From NCBI GenBank assembly GCA_965262235.1, contig OZ253504.1, positions 1,860,001-1,924,000 on the forward strand: DNA of 64,000 bases, given 5' to 3'. The notes under the pieces are model-generated. The model was not told the DNA's origin and ran no database searches. It saw only the letters and a program-made list of their open reading frames with translations. Below are positions 59,185 through 64,000 of this stretch, piece by piece (position 1 is the stretch's first letter; each line of letters begins with the position of its first letter). The translations under genes and the position numbers were made by a program. The stretch comes from CATQGW01 sp965262235. Lineage in GTDB: Bacteria; Chloroflexota; Dehalococcoidia; Bin125.

Positions 59185-59621
59185 GCACTGAGCAAGACAG
59201 CAGCTGGGAAGCCGAAATTGACCGGGCCGTCGCCGCGACGCTGCCCGCGATGCGCAACATCGCGGTGATCGGCCTCTCGCCGCGGCCCGAGCGCGACAGC
59301 CACCGCGTCTCGGCCTACGTGCAGAACGCGGGCTACCGGATCATTCCCGTCAATCCCGCCGTGCGCGACGAGGCAATCCTCGGCGAGCCCGTCTACGCGA
59401 CGCTCGACGAGATCGAGGAGCCGGTCGACACCGTGGTCGTCTTCCGCCGCTCGCACCAAACCGACGAACCGATCGACGCTGCGATCGCGGCCGGGGCCGA
59501 CACCGTCTGGCTGCAGCTCGGGATCGAGAACGCTGCGGGCCTCGAGCGCGCCCGTGCGGCCGGCCTGCGGGCCGTCGAAAATCGTTGCCTGATGGTCGAG
59601 CACCGGCTGATCACCAGATAG
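59181..59621 (+). CDS. CoA-binding domain protein
   Basis: 146 residues with a GTG start overlapping the previous stop. A Rossmann fold of the YccU/CoA_binding_2 type: NIAVIGLSPRPERDSHRVSA, YVQNAGYRIIPVNPAV, VYATLDEIEEPVDTVVVFRR and WLQLGIENAAGLERARAAGL. It binds CoA or a related nucleotide; the physiological role is unknown although the gene is widespread. It ends 102 bp before purF. Confidence 0.88.
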   Translation: MSTEQDSSWEAEIDRAVAATLPAMRNIAVIGLSPRPERDSHRVSAYVQNAGYRIIPVNPAVRDEAILGEPVYATLDEIEEPVDTVVVFRRSHQTDEPIDAAIAAGADTVWLQLGIENAAGLERARAAGLRAVENRCLMVEHRLITR

Positions 59622-59723
59622 TCGGTGCGTGAGCCGGGATGTCAACTGCGCCATAACGGCGACGGCTGTGAAGCGCGCTGGGCTACACTCAAAGTCCAAC
59701 GGCAGACGACACACGGAGCGCTT

Positions 59724-61169
59724 GTGGCACTGCCGCCCTCCGCTGACACACCTCGAGAAGCCTGCGGTGTGTTCGGCGTATGGTCCCCCGAAGTCGATGT
59801 CGCCCGCCTGACCTTCTACGGCATCTACGCCCTCCAGCATCGCGGCCAGGAGAGCGCGGGCATCTGCGCCACCGACGGCAAGACGCTGCACCTACAGACT
59901 GGCATGGGCCTCGTCTCGCAGGTCTTCACCGAAGACGGTCTGGAACCGCTCGACGGCATCGCCGCGATCGGCCACACCCGCTACTCGACCACCGGCTCGA
60001 GCCGCTTCCGCAATTCACAGCCGATCGAACTGCGCGACCCATCCAACCAGCAGCCGGTGGCGATCGCGCACAACGGCAACGTGGTCAACGCCGCGGAGAT
60101 CCGCGCGCAGCTGATGGAATCCGGGTATCGGTTCAAGACCTCGACCGACACCGAGATTCTCGGCCTCTACCTGCTCGATCAGGGCGGCGATTGGCACTCG
60201 CGCTTCGCCGCGATGATGCATCGCATCGAGGCCGCCTACTCGATCGTGATGCTCACGCCCGACCGTCTGATGGCGGCGCGCGACCCGCTCGGTGTGCGCC
60301 CGCTCTGCATCGGCTCGATCGAGGGCGGCTACGTCATCGCATCAGAGACCTGCGCGCTGGACCACATCGGTGCGGAGTTCATCCGCGACGTTGGGGCCGG
60401 TGAGCTCGTCACGATCGACGCCGACGGGCTGCATAGCGAGCAGGTCGTGGAGGCGCGCACGCCCGCCGGGTGTGTCTTTGAGCACATCTACTTCGCCCGA
60501 CCCGACTCGTTCCTCGATGGCCATCTGGCCTACGAGTCGCGGCGCCGGATGGGCCGCGAGCTCGCGCGCGAGCACCCGGCCGAAGCGGACCTGGTGATCG
60601 GCGTGCCGGATTCCGCGACTGCGCACGCCGTCGGCTATGCCAGCGAATCGGGCATCCCCTACTCCGACGGCCTGGTCAAGAACCGCTACGTCGGGCGCAC
60701 GTTCATCGAGCCGGACCAACGCACCCGCGACCTTGGCGCGCATCTCAAATACAACCCGATGAAGACGGTGCTCGAGGGTCGCCGCATCGTGGTCATCGAC
60801 GACACGATCGTGCGCGGCACGACGACGCCGCGGATCGTCAAGCTACTGCGCCAGGCCGGCGCGTCCGAGGTGCACATGCGCATCTCGGCGCCGCCGATCC
60901 GGCACGCCTGCTACTTCGGCGTCGACATGGCGACCCGGACCGAGCTGATCGCCTTCAATCACAGCGTCGAAGAGATTCGCGAGCACATCGACGCTGATTC
61001 GCTCGGCTTCCTGAGCATCGAGGGGCTGCTGCGCGCCGTCGATCTGGGCAAACCATCCTGCCTGGCCTGCTTCAACGGCGACTACCCCGTGCCGGTCCAG
61101 TTCGGCATGGACAAGCTGATGCTGGAGCGCGAGGCAGTGCCGATCCAGCTCGCCGGAGCGCTGCGCTAG
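59724..61169 (+). CDS. purF: amidophosphoribosyltransferase
   Basis: 481 residues from a GTG at 59724 with GGAG seven bases before; the upstream frame to 59625 has no family sequence. The propeptide ALPPSADTPREA precedes the catalytic cysteine in ACGVFGVWSP, exposed after cleavage as in Bacillus PurF. The Ntn glutaminase (GHTRYSTTGSSRFRNSQPIE, HNGNVVNA) is joined to the PRTase (VVIDDTIVRGTTT PRPP loop). Cysteines in PPIRHACYFGVD and PSCLACFNGDYPV are those of the [4Fe-4S] type. First step of purine synthesis. It touches purM directly. Confidence 0.96.
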   Translation: MALPPSADTPREACGVFGVWSPEVDVARLTFYGIYALQHRGQESAGICATDGKTLHLQTGMGLVSQVFTEDGLEPLDGIAAIGHTRYSTTGSSRFRNSQPIELRDPSNQQPVAIAHNGNVVNAAEIRAQLMESGYRFKTSTDTEILGLYLLDQGGDWHSRFAAMMHRIEAAYSIVMLTPDRLMAARDPLGVRPLCIGSIEGGYVIASETCALDHIGAEFIRDVGAGELVTIDADGLHSEQVVEARTPAGCVFEHIYFARPDSFLDGHLAYESRRRMGRELAREHPAEADLVIGVPDSATAHAVGYASESGIPYSDGLVKNRYVGRTFIEPDQRTRDLGAHLKYNPMKTVLEGRRIVVIDDTIVRGTTTPRIVKLLRQAGASEVHMRISAPPIRHACYFGVDMATRTELIAFNHSVEEIREHIDADSLGFLSIEGLLRAVDLGKPSCLACFNGDYPVPVQFGMDKLMLEREAVPIQLAGALR

Positions 61170-62264
61170 ATGACCGAGCCGGGGGCCGAAACGTCGAGCG
61201 CACCGCGCTACGGCGCAGTAGGCGTCGATGTTGACGCGAACGATCGCCTGATCCCGCGCTACCGCGAACTCGCCCAGCTGGCGCGTCGGCCCGAGCAGGT
61301 CGGCGCTGTCGGCGCGTTCAGCGGCCTGTTCGACCTGAGCGGCTGGGAGCGGCCCACGCTGGTCGCCTCGACCGACGGCGTCGGCACCAAGGTGCTGCTG
61401 GCGAGTCTCGTGGGACGCCTCGGAGGGGTCGGCCGCGACCTCGTCAATCACTCGATCAATGACATCCTCACCGCCGGCGCCGAGCCGCTCTTCTTTCTCG
61501 ACTACCTCGCGGGTAATGGGCTCACAGAAGACGAGAAGGTGGCGATCGTCTCCGGCGTCGCCGAAGCCTGCCGCGACTCCGGCCTGGCGCTGCTGGGCGG
61601 CGAAACGGCCGACATGCCCGATGTCTACCGCGCCGGTGAATTCGACCTCGCCGGCACGATCGTCGGCGTGGTCGATCGCGAGCGCGCGATTACCGGCGAA
61701 ACCATCACGGCCGGCGACGTGCTGATCGGTCTGCCCAGTAACGGGTTACACACCAACGGGTACTCGTTGGCCCGCGACGCGCTCGGCTTGCGCGGCGGCG
61801 ACGCGGGCCGCGGAGACGCCGACAGCAGGGAGGACGACGAGGCACGCCGCGCGACGCTGCTGGCCCACGAGCCGCAGCTCGGCGAAACGCTGGCCGACGC
61901 GCTGCTGCGCCCGCACATCGCCTACTGGTCCGCGCTGCGGCCCGTGCTCGGCATGGTCAAGGGACTGGCGCACATCACGGGCGGCGGAATCGCCGGCAAT
62001 CTCGAGCGTGTGCTGCCCGCCGAACTCGGCGCGAGGCTTGATCGCGCTAGCTGGTCCGAGCCACCGATCTTCAGCCTGATTCAGAGCCGCGGCGAGATCG
62101 AGAGCACCGAGATGTTCCGCGTCTTCAACATGGGCGTGGGAATGATCGTGGTCGTGGCGGCCGACGACGCGGCAGCGCTTTGCGCTGCGCTCGACGGAGC
62201 GGAGCGCATCGGCGAGGTGACTGTCTGGCAGGCCGGAGCGCGGGTGCACGTTGATGGTCTCTGA
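61170..62264 (+). CDS. purM: phosphoribosylformylglycinamidine cyclo-ligase
   Basis: 364 residues, ATG immediately after the purF stop. GAVGAFSGLFDL, STDGVGTKVLLA, NDILTAGAEPLFFLDYLA, GGETADMPDVY, SNGLHTNGYSLAR, HITGGGIAGNL and RVFNMGVGM are the full AIR synthetase pattern. It closes the imidazole ring in step five of purine synthesis. An insert of about 12 charged residues (GDAGRGDADSREDDEARRAT) after the SNGLHTNGYSL motif is longer than usual. Confidence 0.96.
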   Translation: MTEPGAETSSAPRYGAVGVDVDANDRLIPRYRELAQLARRPEQVGAVGAFSGLFDLSGWERPTLVASTDGVGTKVLLASLVGRLGGVGRDLVNHSINDILTAGAEPLFFLDYLAGNGLTEDEKVAIVSGVAEACRDSGLALLGGETADMPDVYRAGEFDLAGTIVGVVDRERAITGETITAGDVLIGLPSNGLHTNGYSLARDALGLRGGDAGRGDADSREDDEARRATLLAHEPQLGETLADALLRPHIAYWSALRPVLGMVKGLAHITGGGIAGNLERVLPAELGARLDRASWSEPPIFSLIQSRGEIESTEMFRVFNMGVGMIVVVAADDAAALCAALDGAERIGEVTVWQAGARVHVDGL

Positions 62265-62277
62265 GCAGCCGAGACGC

Positions 62278-62306
62278 TTGACCGTCCAATGGGGCGAGCG
62301 TACATT
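62278..62306 (+). promoter_or_regulatory. sigma-70-type promoter of the cytochrome b operon
   Basis: TTGACC (62278-62283) and TACATT (62301-62306) are separated by exactly 17 bp, close to the bacterial housekeeping consensus. It lies 13 bp after purM and about 145 bp before the 43-residue gene, giving a leader that has no gene of its own. Confidence 0.55.
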
Positions 62307-62449
62307 CCGCTTGCGCCGGATTGCACGCTGTCATGGTGCGTGACGATGGTGCACGATCATGGCGCGCTGCTGGTTGCCTGTGAGCGCTGCGGCTGCGACC
62401 GTATGAATCGAGCGAGGCCCGTGACGGGCGCGATGGAACAGGATGGACC

Positions 62450-62581
62450 GTGGGCTTGATCGAATTCGCCCTCGTGACGATCCCCTTTCGCTCGGAGATC
62501 ATGGAGCTGCCGTTGGTGGCGCTGACGATGCTGTTCTGCTTTGCCGCGCTCGTCGTGCTCGGCCGCTGGTGGGAGCGCTAA
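62450..62581 (+). CDS. 43-residue single-helix membrane protein
   Basis: GTG at 62450 (ACAGGATGGACC just upstream as a weak ribosome site), stop TAA at 62579-62581, six bases before petB. The product is MGLIEFALVTIPF, a short loop, then the membrane helix LPLVALTMLFCFAALVVLGR followed by WWER. Small single-helix subunits are common in b6f and bc complexes, and the position fits such a subunit. No homologue is recognised. Confidence 0.6.
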   Translation: MGLIEFALVTIPFRSEIMELPLVALTMLFCFAALVVLGRWWER

Positions 62582-62587
62582 TCCACC

Positions 62588-63343
<756 letters not shown>

Positions 63344-63361
63344 CGGGCGGGGGAGGCAAGC

Positions 63362-64000
63362 ATGGTCAGTCGTGCCGCCGCCGCCGTGCGCACCCGACCG
63401 CGCCGCGAGCGCGAGTCGGAAGTGCTCGTCTGGCCGGACCTGGTCTTCATCGAGTTCATCTCGGCCGTGCTCTTCTCGATCGCGCTGCTGGTGCTCTCGG
63501 CGATGGTCAACGCGCCGCTGCTCAACCGCGCGGACCCCGACACCACGCCGAATCCCTCCAAGGCGCCGTGGTACTTCCTCAACCTGCAGGAGCTGCTGCT
63601 GCACATGGAGCCGGCCTGGGCGGGGGTGATCGTGCCGACGATCGCGCTGGTACTGATCGCCGCGATCCCCTACTGGGACCGCGACAGTGACGGCCAGGGT
63701 GTCTGGTTCGGGACCCGCTTCGCCGGCCGCCTCGCGATCTTCGGCTTCACCGCCGCGGTCATGCTCACCAGCCTGCTGATCATCTACGACGGTTCGCTGC
63801 ACGTGATCTGGACCGAGAACATCATCCGCGGCACCGGGATCAACAGTGATTTCATGTGGCCTGTGTGGCTCGACTGGTTCCGCAACCTGCGTGGGCTCGA
63901 CACCAGCATCCCCTGGGAGTCGCTGGGCTTCAGCATCGGCGGGTTCACGGTGCTCGAGGATTGGCGGGCGATTCCACTGGGGATCCCCGGCACCACTACA
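63362..64000 (+). CDS. cytochrome b subunit IV-type protein, cut by the window end
   Basis: 213 codons from the ATG at 63362, open at the window edge. After a basic N-terminus come a membrane helix (LVFIEFISAVLFSIALLVLS), NRADPDTTPNPSKAPWYFLN with the quinol-oxidation loop PEWY changed to APWY, LQELLLHMEPAWAGVIVPTI and two more helices. This is the C-terminal half of cytochrome b (PetD-like) with an extension after helix 3 (IYDGSLHVIWTENIIRGTG onwards), which in related complexes may carry an extra domain. Only the missing end would show that. Confidence 0.88.
   Translation, partial: MVSRAAAAVRTRPRRERESEVLVWPDLVFIEFISAVLFSIALLVLSAMVNAPLLNRADPDTTPNPSKAPWYFLNLQELLLHMEPAWAGVIVPTIALVLIAAIPYWDRDSDGQGVWFGTRFAGRLAIFGFTAAVMLTSLLIIYDGSLHVIWTENIIRGTGINSDFMWPVWLDWFRNLRGLDTSIPWESLGFSIGGFTVLEDWRAIPLGIPGTTT

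Overview
The window is a 64 kb piece of a GC-rich bacterial chromosome. The taxon is an inference. An uncultured Chloroflexota (Dehalococcoidia/SAR202- or Thermomicrobia-like) fits best: lspA-rluD-gltX run together, the quinol oxidase is a split b6-type cytochrome b plus subunit IV, cysteine is made by the CysO/CysM/Mec route, and the window has sulfotransferase, DUF1214 and EHN-type epoxide hydrolase genes and a marine-style LRR surface protein. An actinobacterial source cannot be excluded without phylogeny.

Left half (1-34.5 kb), accessory. It opens with an esterase fragment, a SnoaL-like protein and a patch of IS5-type debris (a 107-bp MITE, a decayed RCC1 gene, a decayed transposase). Next come a stand-alone ATPase-TOPRIM protein (OLD-like, probably defence) and a leftward four-gene cluster: DUF1214 protein, sulfotransferase, short-chain dehydrogenase and a sulfurylase-like/APS kinase fusion. 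The cluster looks built to make PAPS and sulfonate a small molecule or lipid, but its sulfurylase half has lost the catalytic motif. Two very large exported proteins, an alpha-2-macroglobulin without a thioester and a two-module LRR protein, are convergent. An intact IS5-family element follows, then a string of decayed genes (Cache lipoprotein, PemK-type toxin pair, second IS copy).

Directly downstream is a composite type I restriction-modification island: hsdM - hicA - hicB - KAP NTPase - hsdS - [small toxin-like gene and Panacea antitoxin on the opposite strand] - hsdR. Restriction, a KAP NTPase and two toxin-antitoxin pairs are interleaved in one locus. This is the strongest candidate in the window for an unusual system.

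Right half (34.5-64 kb), mostly housekeeping. tRNA-Glu, tRNA-Gln and gltX lie together, followed by rluD and lspA. Then come a sulfite-oxidase-like enzyme, a Uma2 nuclease, a block in which two threonine-synthase-type enzymes flank a NIL-domain protein and two tandem epoxide hydrolases, resB, a methyltransferase-Mrr fusion, lgt and a glutaredoxin. A sulfur-assimilation block follows: cysH diverging from an Rrf2 regulator, cysK, a MoaD-MoeB fusion, cysO, cysM, a rhodanese, and slightly further on the JAMM protease mec. The apparent logic is that CysH makes sulfite for sulfide, CysK uses sulfide, and in parallel the E1 half of the fusion activates CysO, CysM builds cysteine on the CysO thiocarboxylate and Mec releases it.

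The window closes with folP-folK, two small membrane genes, a CoA-binding protein, purF-purM, a good promoter, a 43-residue membrane protein, and petB plus a truncated subunit-IV gene of a b6-type quinol:cytochrome c reductase.
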